DNA of 64,000 nt from Polyangium sp. 15x6 (GTDB lineage: Bacteria; Myxococcota_A; Polyangia; Polyangiales; Polyangiaceae): NCBI RefSeq assembly GCF_029960785.1, contig NZ_JASBQE010000019.1, positions 1 to 64,000 of the forward strand. The letters are read 5' to 3'. Made by a program: the position numbers and the translations under genes. This document shows, piece after piece, positions 17,177-25,458 of this stretch (positions within the stretch are counted from its first letter, which is position 1; each line of letters starts with the position of its first letter). The notes below the pieces were generated by a model, which ran no database searches, was not told the origin of the DNA, and saw only the letters and a program-made list of their open reading frames with translations.

Positions 17177-17317
17177 GCGGAGCGGTTCCTTCCAGGGCGC
17201 ATCGTACCCGAGTTTTCGAAGACGAGACACCATCGAGGGACACGTCGTGAGACCGCCCATGCAGGAAGCTTCCCATGGAAGGTCGCAGGGCGATTGCCAT
17301 TTGCTACCAAAGTCGCA

Positions 17318-17346
17318 TTGACTCGATCGCGTGCGTGCTCGATCAT
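17318..17346 (+). promoter_or_regulatory. possible sigma70 promoter of hybrid kinase
   Basis: TTGACT (17318-17323) and GATCAT (17341-17346) are separated by 17 bp and lie 36 bp upstream of the kinase ATG. The -35 matches 5 of 6 and the -10 matches 4 of 6 consensus bases. Suggestive only. Confidence 0.35.
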
Positions 17347-17382
17347 GGATAGTCCTGCTACCGAAACGGGAAGGACCCTCGG

Positions 17383-19020
17383 ATGACCCAGCAAGACCCA
17401 TGGACGCGGCTCGCGGACGAGGCGCTAGCAGGACAGGGCGCGCTCGAGGCGGAGCGACGGTTCCACGACCTCCTCGAGGGCCTCCCGGCCGCGGCCTATA
17501 CCTGCGATTCGAAGGGGCTCATCACGTTCTTCAATCGGCCCGCCGAGAAGGTATGGGGGCGCGCCCCGAAGCTCCGCCACGAGCGGGATCGTTTTTGCGG
17601 CTCGTTCCGTCTGTTCACCCCCGAAGGAAAGCCCATCCCCCACGACGAGTGCTGGATGGCCCGGGCGCTCGAGACGGGCGAGCCACACAACGGGTTCGAG
17701 ATCGTCATCGAGCAGCCGTCCGGCGCGCAGGTCGTCGCGCTGGCGCACGCCAATCCGCTGCGGGATCGTCAGGGCCATTTGATCGGCGCCGTCAATGTCC
17801 TGGTCGACATCACCGATCGAAAACGCGCCGAGGAGGAGCGCCGCGAGCTCGAGGCCCGGGTGTTCCACGCGCAAAAGCTCGAGAGCCTCGGGGTGCTCGC
17901 GGGCGGCGTCGCCCACGATTTCAACAACCTGCTCACGGTCATCACCGCGCATGCGACGCTCGGCCTCGCCGAGGTTTCGCACCCCTCGCCGCTCTCGGCG
18001 ATGCTGCAGGAGATCATCATCGCCTCCGAGCGCGCCGCCGATCTGGCCCGGCAAATGCTGGCCTATTCCGGCCGGGGCACGTTCGTGAGCCAGCACGTGC
18101 GGCTCGACGCCGTCGTCCGCGAAATGGCCGTGCTCCTCCGGAGCATCGTATCCAAGGGCGCGACGGTGGAGCTCGATCTGTCGCGGGCGTGTGTCGACGG
18201 AGACGCGACCCATTTGCGGCAGGTCGTGATGAACCTGATCACGAATGCCTCGGACGCGCTCGCGGGAAAGCCGGGCGTCATCCGGCTCCGCACCGGCGTG
18301 CAAGAGCTCTCGGCGCCCATGCAATCGGCTTGGATGGCCGAGCCCATTCCGCCCGGCGATTATGCCGTCGTGGAAGTGGAGGATTCGGGCGAGGGGATGA
18401 GCGAGTCGGTCCTCGCCCGGATCTTCGATCCGTTCTTCACGACGAAGGTCGGAGGCCGGGGCCTCGGCCTCGCCGCCGTGCTCGGCATCGTCCGCGCGCA
18501 TCACGGCCTCGTCGACGTGACGAGCCGGCCGGGGAAGGGCACGCGGTTCACGTTGCTCCTGCCGAGCGCCGCCGAGCGCGCGTCCGTCATGCCCCGCGTG
18601 AGCGACGCTCCTTCGGCCTGCGGCAACGGCTCGTGCGGGACGATCCTCGTGGTCGACGACGAGGACGCCGTGCGTCGCGTCGCGCTGCGCGTGCTCGAGC
18701 GCGCCGGCTACCGCGTCCTGCTCGCCGCCGGCGGCCGCGAGGCGCAGCGGCTCTTCCGCGAGCATCGCCACGAGATCAGCGCCGTCGTCGCCGACCTGAC
18801 GATGGGCGAGATCGGCGGGATCGAGCTCATCCGCTCGATCCACGCGGTCGACCCGACCATGCCCGCGCTCCTCATGAGCGGCTACAGCAGCGAGGACTCG
18901 GCCTCGATCTCGGCGCTCGGCGTGCCGTTCCTCGCGAAGCCGTTCACCGCGAACATGCTCGCGGCGAGCGTGCGCGAGGTGCTCGCGGAGCGAGGCGCGG
19001 GCGGTTTTTCGATGGCGTGA
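17383..19020 (+). CDS. hybrid sensor histidine kinase (PAS-HisKA-HATPase-REC)
   Basis: A 545-residue soluble protein. A PAS domain covers about residues 28-145 (PAAAYTCDSKGLITFFN...DITDRKRAE). A HisKA/HATPase kinase core covers about 165-400, with the phosphoacceptor His178 in GGVAHDFNNLL, the N-box VMNLITNASDAL, and the G-box DSGEGM...FDPFFTTK...GRGLGL. A C-terminal receiver covers about 420-535, with the acidic pair DDED and phospho-Asp471 in ADLTMGE and Lys in LAKPFT. No membrane segment is present. It likely senses a cytoplasmic redox or ligand signal through PAS and relays phosphate internally to the receiver. No output regulator is adjacent, so the partner is unknown. Confidence 0.9.
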   Translation: MTQQDPWTRLADEALAGQGALEAERRFHDLLEGLPAAAYTCDSKGLITFFNRPAEKVWGRAPKLRHERDRFCGSFRLFTPEGKPIPHDECWMARALETGEPHNGFEIVIEQPSGAQVVALAHANPLRDRQGHLIGAVNVLVDITDRKRAEEERRELEARVFHAQKLESLGVLAGGVAHDFNNLLTVITAHATLGLAEVSHPSPLSAMLQEIIIASERAADLARQMLAYSGRGTFVSQHVRLDAVVREMAVLLRSIVSKGATVELDLSRACVDGDATHLRQVVMNLITNASDALAGKPGVIRLRTGVQELSAPMQSAWMAEPIPPGDYAVVEVEDSGEGMSESVLARIFDPFFTTKVGGRGLGLAAVLGIVRAHHGLVDVTSRPGKGTRFTLLLPSAAERASVMPRVSDAPSACGNGSCGTILVVDDEDAVRRVALRVLERAGYRVLLAAGGREAQRLFREHRHEISAVVADLTMGEIGGIELIRSIHAVDPTMPALLMSGYSSEDSASISALGVPFLAKPFTANMLAASVREVLAERGAGGFSMA

Positions 19021-19155
19021 GGGGTCGTTCCAGGCGCCCTGGCGATAGCGGCCCGGGGGCGCCGGGACGCAGAACCTCCGTCGAGACGGCGAGGGGAACT
19101 TGCTGGTGCGCCGGGACGCCTGCTAGGCCTCGACCGAGTGAGGAGGTCGCGGCTC

Positions 19156-19941
19156 ATGGGGCTCTGGTATCGCAACCGATCTCGCATGGAGAGGGCTCCA
19201 GGGATCGCACGCCTGATGCGGCTGGCTCGCTGGTGGAGCCTTTGCCTCGTCGTGGGGGGATGCACGCGTGGCGAGCCGGACGGGGCGGGGGTTGCCGCGC
19301 CGAGCGCCGTTGCTCCAGCGCCGAGCGTCGCCTCGTCCGCAGCGCCGCCGGGGGCACCGCCGGATACGAAGGCTTCGGACGTCCAGGAGGCGCCTCGGTC
19401 GGCGACGGACACGGTGCCGCTTTCGTGCCCGAGCACCGTCCGCGTCGAGAAAGGGGACTCATTCGAGTCCATCACCAATCGCTGCTATGGGAGCCGCACG
19501 TATCAAGACTTCCTCGTGTCGCACAACCATCACGAGCGGAAGGGGCTTCGCGCCGGCGAGACATTGAAGATTCCGCCTTTCGAGACCCTGGCTCGCGAGC
19601 ACGTCGCGGCGAAATGGGCGAGCGAAATGAGCGCGGTCGCCGCGGCGTACGCCCACTTCCGCCGCGTCGAGCCCGAGATCGATGAGCAGCTTCGTGCTCA
19701 GAAGCCAGGGATGGGGCCGTATCGGCCGAGCGCCGCGGCGAAGCTCGAGCTCGACGCCGCCGCCAGCGCGCTCCGCCCTGTCGTGGAGCACCTTCGCGCA
19801 GCCGGCGTCAAAACGAAGAAATTCGCCCAGGCCGTGGAGGCGTTCGAGCAACTCGCCAGCGGCGAGGGCAGCTTCTCCACCGACTACGCGACCGAGGAGA
19901 TCCACCAGTGCTTCTCCTACGGCATTTCGGCGCTCGAGTAG
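19156..19941 (+). CDS. LysM-like lipoprotein
   Basis: A 261-residue protein with AGGAGG 9 nt before ATG 19156, which fixes the start against a GTG 18 nt upstream. A signal peptide ends in lipobox LVVGGC, and an Ala/Pro linker follows. Residues about 92-140 fit a LysM fold (VRVEKGDSFESITNRCYGS...LRAGETLKIPP), which binds peptidoglycan glycan chains. The C-terminal half is helical (FRRVEPEIDEQL, SALRPVVEHLRAAG) and unrecognised. Likely role: an envelope protein tethered to the outer membrane and touching the cell wall. It is convergent with the nicotinate phosphoribosyltransferase-like gene, 16 bp between stops. Confidence 0.75.
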   Translation: MGLWYRNRSRMERAPGIARLMRLARWWSLCLVVGGCTRGEPDGAGVAAPSAVAPAPSVASSAAPPGAPPDTKASDVQEAPRSATDTVPLSCPSTVRVEKGDSFESITNRCYGSRTYQDFLVSHNHHERKGLRAGETLKIPPFETLAREHVAAKWASEMSAVAAAYAHFRRVEPEIDEQLRAQKPGMGPYRPSAAAKLELDAAASALRPVVEHLRAAGVKTKKFAQAVEAFEQLASGEGSFSTDYATEEIHQCFSYGISALE

Positions 19942-19957
19942 GCCCTTCCGCTCCCGC

Positions 19958-21178
19958 TCACGCCTTCCGATGAGGCGCCATCGCGCGCGCCCGCGCCGCG
20001 GCCTCGCGTTGCGCGACGACCGCCGCCGACTCCTCCACGCGGTACGCCGCCGGGGCGCGCAGGTACGTCACGGCCTCGGGCAAGGTCGCGCGCGCCGCGA
20101 TCGACCGATCACGCCCGAGCGACGGGGCCTCCGGCCGCTCGAGCGCGCGGCCTTGCCGCACCCGCGGGCGCGACAGCGGCGCGAGCGTCGTCGCCCCGAG
20201 GTCCTGCGGCGAGCGCATCCGCTCCGCCATCAGGTGCACGACATCCGCGACGAGCCTCCCGGCGCTGTCGGTGTACCGCACGACCATCTTCCGGCCCGGC
20301 CGCGGCGCCGCCTCGTCGCCGAGATCCGCAGGCGGGACCGCCCACGCGCCGCCTTGCTCGAGCGCCACGAGCTCGCACCGCATCGGCAGCGCCCGCGCCT
20401 CCGCGTCGTCGAGCCCCCGCGCGATCCACCCGCCCGCGCGCCGCCCGCGCCGCTTGGCCTCGATCAGCATCGCCTCCTCGTCGTCGCCCGCGCCGAGGTC
20501 CGCGAGATCGTCCGTATCGAGCGCGCCCCAGCCATCGACCGAGGTCGTCTCGAGCGACGGCCCCGTCGGACCGAGCACGAGCCCCGGGCTCGCGCGGAAG
20601 GGCACGCCGAGCGCCATCGCCGCGATGACGTTCGTCGTCGCGCTCGCCCCGCCCACGTACGCCGCGCGCGCGACCAGCATCGACGCCTCGGCCCCGGGCG
20701 CGTGCGCGCTCGACCCATCGATCACCGGATCGCCCGCGGCCGCCTGGTGCAGCCGCGCTGTGCGCGTGGCGATCGCGGTCGCGCGCCGCGCCGCCGCGCG
20801 GAGGAGCGAGGCGAGGAGCGAGGCTTCGAGGAAGGGCCCTTCCACCGTGGCGATCGGCGCGCCAGGGAAGGCGATCGTGCCGTCGGGGACTGCGTCGAGA
20901 TCGATCGCGGGCACGAGCTGCGCGAGCCTCTGCGCGAGCGCGTCGGAGAAGCCGACGAGGCTCTGCGCGGCAGCGACGGCGGCGGGATCGACGAGCGGCC
21001 GACCGAAGAGCTCGAGCGCGCTCTCCAGCCCGGAGACCACGACGAAGCCCGTGTGGGGCGGCGCGGCGCGGAACGAGAGCTCGAAGCTCGCGCGGCGATC
21101 GGCGAGCTTGGCGGCGAGCAGGCGATCGGCGTCGAGCAGCGCGCGGCCATCGAGGAGCAGGGGACTGCGGTGGGGCAT
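19958..21178 (-). CDS. nicotinate phosphoribosyltransferase-like enzyme
   Basis: A 406-residue protein starting at ATG 21178, with GGAGGG directly upstream. It resembles the nicotinate/quinolinate phosphoribosyltransferase fold: IDGSSAHAPGAEASML followed by ARAAYVGGASATTNVIAAMALGVPF matches the family core in which the substrate-binding and PRPP-contact loops sit. True nicotinate PRT converts nicotinate plus PRPP to NaMN, the entry to NAD salvage. The usual DFGxRR signature is replaced by IDGSSAH, so activity could be altered. The C-terminus is unusually rich in Arg/Ala. Divergent from the ncRNA candidate and lipoprotein at 21.4-22.1 kb. Confidence 0.75.
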   Translation of the reverse strand: MPHRSPLLLDGRALLDADRLLAAKLADRRASFELSFRAAPPHTGFVVVSGLESALELFGRPLVDPAAVAAAQSLVGFSDALAQRLAQLVPAIDLDAVPDGTIAFPGAPIATVEGPFLEASLLASLLRAAARRATAIATRTARLHQAAAGDPVIDGSSAHAPGAEASMLVARAAYVGGASATTNVIAAMALGVPFRASPGLVLGPTGPSLETTSVDGWGALDTDDLADLGAGDDEEAMLIEAKRRGRRAGGWIARGLDDAEARALPMRCELVALEQGGAWAVPPADLGDEAAPRPGRKMVVRYTDSAGRLVADVVHLMAERMRSPQDLGATTLAPLSRPRVRQGRALERPEAPSLGRDRSIAARATLPEAVTYLRAPAAYRVEESAAVVAQREAAARARAMAPHRKA

Positions 21179-21421
21179 CCCTCCAAAAGGACGCGCTCGC
21201 CCGCTCTTGTCAACCGTCGCCCTCGGTTTGCCAGGCCTCGCGCTCGACGTCGTGGCCGGAGCCCGAGGGCGACGTCCCGTCCCGCGCCATGCAAAGGGAC
21301 GTCGTGCCAGTCTGGGTTCTGCTCTCGTGGGATGCCCTACGTCGCTCCACGGCGGACCTGAAAGGCTGCAATCCGCATGCCTTTCATAACTGCAAGGACC
21401 ACCCTGGTAGGTGGGTGCAAA

Positions 21422-21439
21422 GTGACGAAAATTCGTCAC
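21422..21439. promoter_or_regulatory. interrupted palindrome GTGACGAA-AA-TTCGTCAC
   Basis: Eight-base arms flank a 2-bp centre, giving an 18-bp near-perfect inverted repeat typical of a dimeric repressor operator. It lies within the candidate small RNA, upstream of the lipoprotein gene at 21608 by about 170 bp. Confidence 0.45.
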
Positions 21440-21475
21440 GAAGGGCTTGGCCCATAGGTTGCTCTATCTACGGAC

Positions 21476-21529
21476 AGAGCGCCTGCTCCGGTCCCCCCCC
21501 CCGCCGTTGAGTAGGCGCTCTTTTTTTTT
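21476..21529 (+). terminator. strong intrinsic terminator
   Basis: A 9-bp perfect stem AGAGCGCCT/AGGCGCTCT is followed immediately by nine T residues on the plus strand. The loop is long (28 nt) and contains a run of ten C. A T9 tract is rare in this GC-rich DNA, so a plus-strand transcript most probably ends here. Confidence 0.75.
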
Positions 21530-21607
21530 GTCTCGCGGCATCGTTGCTCCGCGAGGGCGTCGCTCTGTCGCGACGCGCTATGTTCGGCTCCGGAGACGGA
21601 GGAGCAG

Positions 21608-22126
21608 ATGCGCGACGCGTGGACGGGATGGAGAGGCATGGCCGTGCTGGTCCTGGCCCAGGCCGCCGGGTGTCTCTCGCTCTCGACGGGTAACGGCGGA
21701 ACGGGCGGCGCGGGCGGGCAAGGCGGCGGCACGGGGGGCCTCGACGTCGTGCCGGGCGGCGGCGGCGCCGGCGGCGACGACGGGAGCGGGGTCGTCACGG
21801 CGTCGTCGTCGAGCGGGGGCACGTCGAGCAGCGGCCTCGGCCAGGCGTGTATCGAGGCGTCCGAATGCATGAGCGGCTTTTGCGTCGACGGCGTGTGCTG
21901 CGATGTGGCCTGCGACGGCATCTGCGTGTCGTGCGCTCGGCCGAGCAGCCTCGGCACTTGCACGAGCCTGCCCGCGCAGGAGGAAGATCAGGGAGGGGGC
22001 TGCGCGATCACGAGCGCCTGCGACGGCGCTGGCGTCTGCAAGCTCAAGAACGGGCAGCCGTGTGCGCAGAACGATGAATGCCTGAGCAACACCTGCCACG
22101 GCGGCATGATGACCTGCGTGCCCTGA
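21608..22126 (+). CDS. Cys-rich lipoprotein (Dickkopf-like repeats)
   Basis: A 172-residue protein with RBS GGAGGAG before ATG. The signal peptide ends in lipobox QAAGC, and a Gly/Ser/Thr linker runs to about residue 78. The C-terminal half carries Cys repeats of the type ECMSGFCVDGVCCDVACDG and NDECLSNTCHGGMMTC, similar to the disulfide-rich repeats common in myxobacterial surface proteins. Probably outer-membrane surface exposed, function unknown. It begins about 80 bp after the strong terminator. Confidence 0.75.
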   Translation: MRDAWTGWRGMAVLVLAQAAGCLSLSTGNGGTGGAGGQGGGTGGLDVVPGGGGAGGDDGSGVVTASSSSGGTSSSGLGQACIEASECMSGFCVDGVCCDVACDGICVSCARPSSLGTCTSLPAQEEDQGGGCAITSACDGAGVCKLKNGQPCAQNDECLSNTCHGGMMTCVP

Positions 22127-22151
22127 GGGGTCTTTCCTTATCGCGAGATCG

Positions 22152-23108
22152 TCACCTCGGTCCCGCAGCGGGCACCACGTCCGCTTCGCGCTCCTTGAGC
22201 CGACGTCGGAAGGCGCCTGGGGTCTCGCCGAGGTGTCGCTTGAAGGCTTTTACGAAGGCGCTGTCGGTCTCGTAGCCGACCGCCTGCGCGATGGCGCTCG
22301 TGGACCTGTCGCCGCCCGCCATGAGCTCTGCGGCCCTGTGCATGCGCCAGCGCGTCAGGTAGGTCAGCGGCCCCTCGCCGACGACGGCCTTGAAGCGCGC
22401 CGCGAACACCGAGCGCGACATGCTCGCCAGATGCGCGAGGCTCTCGACCGTCCAGGGTTTCTCCGGGTTCTCGTGCAGGCGTTGCAGCACGACGCCGATC
22501 TGCGCGTCGGTCAGAGCGCGCAGCCAGCTCGCTTGTTCGACGGGCAAGGACGCCACGTGCGTTCGTAGCGCCTGGACGAACAAGACCTCCGAGAGCCGGC
22601 TCGCCACCGTCTCGTAGCCGGGTTGTTCCGCCTCCATCTCCGAGGCCACGAATTGCAACGTGGATTCGAGCCACCGCGCGGCGACGCCCCCGTCGCCCTT
22701 GACGTGGATCAGCGGCGGCAAGCTCGCGATCAGCGGGTCGAGCGACGTGCCTTCGAAGAGGAAGCAGCCGGAGACGAGCGTGGTCGGCGCGCCCGCGCCG
22801 CCATGATGCACGAGCCCGCCACAACGCCCGCCGCGTATCGCATAGATCTCGGCGACCGGCGTGGGCCGCGTCCCCGGAGCATCCCGGAGGACGTGGGAGC
22901 ATCCGCCGAGAAGAAACACAAAATCCCCTCCCGAGAGCGGGATGCGCGCGCCGTCGACCTCGAGCAGGCAGCTCCCGCGCGAGACCGCATAAAACAGAGC
23001 GTGCCCGGGCTTGTCGACGCGCATGCCCCACGGCGCTCGCATCTCCAGCCGTCCGTACACCTTCGTCCGCAGGTGAAGCCCGCGCAGCACGTCCGCGAGA
23101 ACGTCCAT
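22152..23108 (-). CDS. AraC family transcriptional regulator
   Basis: A 318-residue regulator. The N-terminal cupin-like sensing domain (about residues 20-155) contains HALFYAVSRGSCLLEV and LSGGDFVFLLGGCSHVL. The C-terminal AraC/XylS domain (about 215-305) has two helix-turn-helix motifs, ending AIAQAVGYETDSAFVKAFK and GETPGAFRRRL. The sensing domain type usually binds a small ligand through its barrel. It is divergent from the Gfo/Idh oxidoreductase at 23273 with 164 bp between the starts, and likely regulates that gene. The substrate is unknown. Confidence 0.9.
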   Translation of the reverse strand: MDVLADVLRGLHLRTKVYGRLEMRAPWGMRVDKPGHALFYAVSRGSCLLEVDGARIPLSGGDFVFLLGGCSHVLRDAPGTRPTPVAEIYAIRGGRCGGLVHHGGAGAPTTLVSGCFLFEGTSLDPLIASLPPLIHVKGDGGVAARWLESTLQFVASEMEAEQPGYETVASRLSEVLFVQALRTHVASLPVEQASWLRALTDAQIGVVLQRLHENPEKPWTVESLAHLASMSRSVFAARFKAVVGEGPLTYLTRWRMHRAAELMAGGDRSTSAIAQAVGYETDSAFVKAFKRHLGETPGAFRRRLKEREADVVPAAGPR

Positions 23109-23272
23109 CGTCCCTCCGTGGCGGACGATCGAACCACAAAAACGGACGTGGCGCCAATGATCGTCCGCAGCTTTGGGATTACGGTCCTTCGCAGGCCATT
23201 CGATGCGAGAGGGGGCGGACGAGCGCTCGGTCCCCGGGCACGGGTGCGCCCGAAAGAAGGGATGGAGAGATC

Positions 23273-24370
23273 ATGAGCAAGACGGGGACGTCGAAGAAGA
23301 TCCGCGTGGGTATCGTCGGGGCAAACCCGGACCGGGGCTGGGCATCCCACGCGCACCTGCCCGCGCTCCAAGCGTCATCCGCTTTCGAGATCACCGCCGT
23401 GAGCACCAGCCGGCAAGCGAGCGCGGACGAGGCCGCGCGCCGCTTCGGGGTGCCCCACGCCTTCGACCGCGCCGAGCGCCTGATCGAGCACCCGGAGGTG
23501 GATCTCGTGGTCGTCTCCGTCCGCGCGCCGTTGCACGCGGGGATCGTGCGCCCCGCCATTGTCGCGAAGAAGCACGTCTTCTCCGAATGGCCGCTCGGCG
23601 TCTCCCTGGCCGAGACCGAAGAGCTCGCGCGCCTCGCGGAGTCCGCGGGCGTCCGTACGTTCATCGGCGTGCAGCGGCGCTTTGCCCCGGGTGTGCGTTA
23701 CCTGCGTGATTTGCTGGCCGAGGGGTACATCGGCAAGCTCCGCTCGGTCACGCTCCATATTTCGGTGCCGCACCTCGGCCCGCGGGTCCCCGAGGCCCTC
23801 GCGTACACGACCGACGCGAAGAACGGCGCGAACGCGCTGTCGATCATGGCCGCGCATTACCTCGATACGGTGTTCGCCGCGGTGGGCGACGTGAAGAGCG
23901 TCTCCGCGGTGGTCGCGCGCCAGTTCGACCAGGCGACGGTCATCGAGACGGGCGAGACGTTGCCCATCACCGTGCCGGACCAGGTGCTCCTCAGCGGGAC
24001 GCTGCAGAACGGCGCGGTGCTGTCCGCGCACATCGAAGTCGGCAAGCGCAATGGCGGCGAGATCTGGGCGACCTTCACGGGGACCGAGGGCGACCTGCGT
24101 TGGTCCCCCGATTTCACCGTCTCCGGCGCGCGCGGCGACGGCCAGCCGCTCGAGCCGCTGCCGATCCCCGAGCGATATCGATCGCCCGCCCAGGGGGATC
24201 TGAACGACGACGCCTATCAAACGGCGCTTCTCTACACGGCGCTGGCGAAGGATCTCGCGGAAGGGACCGAGGTCGTCCCGACGTTCCGGGATGCCTGGAA
24301 GCTCTACCGGCTGCTCGATGGCCTCGCGGAGTCGTCGGCGACGGGAAAGCGCCTGGAATGGAAGGGGTGA
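23273..24370 (+). CDS. Gfo/Idh/MocA family oxidoreductase
   Basis: A 365-residue NAD(P)-dependent dehydrogenase. The Rossmann fold starts at RVGIVGANPDRGW (residues about 11-23, a Gly-Ala-Asn variation of GxGxxG), and FSEWPLGVSLAE takes the place of the usual EKP loop. The C-terminal alpha/beta domain follows, with SIMAAHYLDTVFAAVGD. Similarity to the Gal80-like branch of the family is possible, in which case it could be a regulator instead of an enzyme. Its likely regulator is the divergent AraC gene. No sugar transport or catabolic genes adjoin it, so the substrate cannot be inferred. Confidence 0.85.
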   Translation: MSKTGTSKKIRVGIVGANPDRGWASHAHLPALQASSAFEITAVSTSRQASADEAARRFGVPHAFDRAERLIEHPEVDLVVVSVRAPLHAGIVRPAIVAKKHVFSEWPLGVSLAETEELARLAESAGVRTFIGVQRRFAPGVRYLRDLLAEGYIGKLRSVTLHISVPHLGPRVPEALAYTTDAKNGANALSIMAAHYLDTVFAAVGDVKSVSAVVARQFDQATVIETGETLPITVPDQVLLSGTLQNGAVLSAHIEVGKRNGGEIWATFTGTEGDLRWSPDFTVSGARGDGQPLEPLPIPERYRSPAQGDLNDDAYQTALLYTALAKDLAEGTEVVPTFRDAWKLYRLLDGLAESSATGKRLEWKG

Positions 24371-24374
24371 GCGG

Positions 24375-25358
24375 CTAGAGCAGCTTCGCGAGGATCTTCG
24401 TCCCCTCCACCGTCGAGGCCTCGTCGAAGAGGTGCGGCAGGTTGATCTGCGGCAGGTCGATCTCCTTCGCGAGGCGCTCCAGGCTCTCGGCCTGCACCTT
24501 CTCCCGCACCGCGCGCCGCGCCCCCGCCACGAGCGCGCTCTCTGCCGTCCCATCCGTCCGGTTCGGCGCGTCGATCTCGAGCAAGGACGCCTCCCGCGCG
24601 AGCCGATCCCGCTCCTCGGGCGAGAAGAGCGGCGCGAGGACCGCGTTCACCACGAGGCGCAGGACGGGCAGCGTGAGGTCTTTCTTGATCGCGTCGACGA
24701 GCTCGATCGTCTCCTGCGCCGGCATCTCCTCCGGCAGCGTGACGACGACGATCCCGCTCCGCGTCGGGTCCTGGAACATCGCCCACGCCTCCTCGGCGTC
24801 GCGGCGCAAGACGCCCGGCGGCACGACGTCGAGGATGACCTTCGGCACGCGCATCATGTCGAGGCCGTGGCCCGTCGCCGGCGCGTCGAGCAGCACCACG
24901 TCGAAGCGCGGCCGTCCGTCGGGGCCGAGCTCCGTCGTGTGAAACCACGCCTTGCCGAGCATCGCCCACTCGTAGAGGCCCGGCACCGCGCGGAAGAAGG
25001 TCTTCGTGTAGCGGTTGTCGAAGACGGCGTGCGCCACGCTGCGCACCTTGAGGACCATCTCCCCGTACTCGGTGAGCGCCTTCTCGGGCGAGATGTTCAC
25101 GGCCCACACGCCCTCGGCGACGGGCATGATCTCGTCGCCGATCGGCTTCGTCCCGAGGATCGCCGAGAGCCGCTCCTTGGTGTTGCAGAGCGCGACCAGG
25201 ACCCGCTTGCCTTCCCGCGCGAGCGCCACCGCGAGGGCCGCGGAGAACGTCGTCTTGCCCACGCCTCCTTTGCCCGTGACGAAGAGGAAGCGGCGCCGCC
25301 CGAGGTCATCGACGAGCCGCCCCGGCGCGCGGCCTTGCGAGGGAGAAGAAGGGGGCAT
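24375..25358 (-). CDS. ArsA/GET3-family ATPase
   Basis: A 327-residue cytosolic P-loop NTPase. It carries the deviant Walker A GKGGVGKTT at 29-37 with its signature intradimer Lys, and VLLDAPATGHGL as the switch II/Walker B region. SSP-like ATPases of this family pump arsenite (ArsA) or target tail-anchored proteins (GET3). The family is widespread in myxobacteria, where the substrate is unknown. No arsenic-resistance gene is adjacent. The start is the Met at 25358, directly before a Pro/Ser segment, as upstream reading overlaps the divergent reductase. About 100 bp separates it from that gene. Confidence 0.85.
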   Translation of the reverse strand: MPPSSPSQGRAPGRLVDDLGRRRFLFVTGKGGVGKTTFSAALAVALAREGKRVLVALCNTKERLSAILGTKPIGDEIMPVAEGVWAVNISPEKALTEYGEMVLKVRSVAHAVFDNRYTKTFFRAVPGLYEWAMLGKAWFHTTELGPDGRPRFDVVLLDAPATGHGLDMMRVPKVILDVVPPGVLRRDAEEAWAMFQDPTRSGIVVVTLPEEMPAQETIELVDAIKKDLTLPVLRLVVNAVLAPLFSPEERDRLAREASLLEIDAPNRTDGTAESALVAGARRAVREKVQAESLERLAKEIDLPQINLPHLFDEASTVEGTKILAKLL

Positions 25359-25458
25359 GCGATCCGGCGATCCTCTAGGCGACGAGGAACGGAAAGGCAA
25401 CCGGGTTCTGCACGCCGGAGGCCAGCCAGCCGAGCCGCGCTCTGCTACCACGAGGGAC

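Larger units (their letters stand above)
21391..21529 (+). ncRNA. candidate small RNA
   Basis: The 429-bp gap between the divergent genes contains a compact structured block. A hairpin at 21391-21419 (CCACC/GGTGG inside TGCA/TGCA arms) is followed by a palindrome at 21422-21439 and then a strong intrinsic terminator (21476-21529). The composition is less GC-rich than its flanks. No ORF of useful length runs through it on the plus strand. The likely transcript is about 140 nt, ending in the T-run. A promoter is not convincing: only CATAAC at 21385-21390 resembles a -10 box. The upstream part (21179-21390) holds no recognisable gene. Confidence 0.3.
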
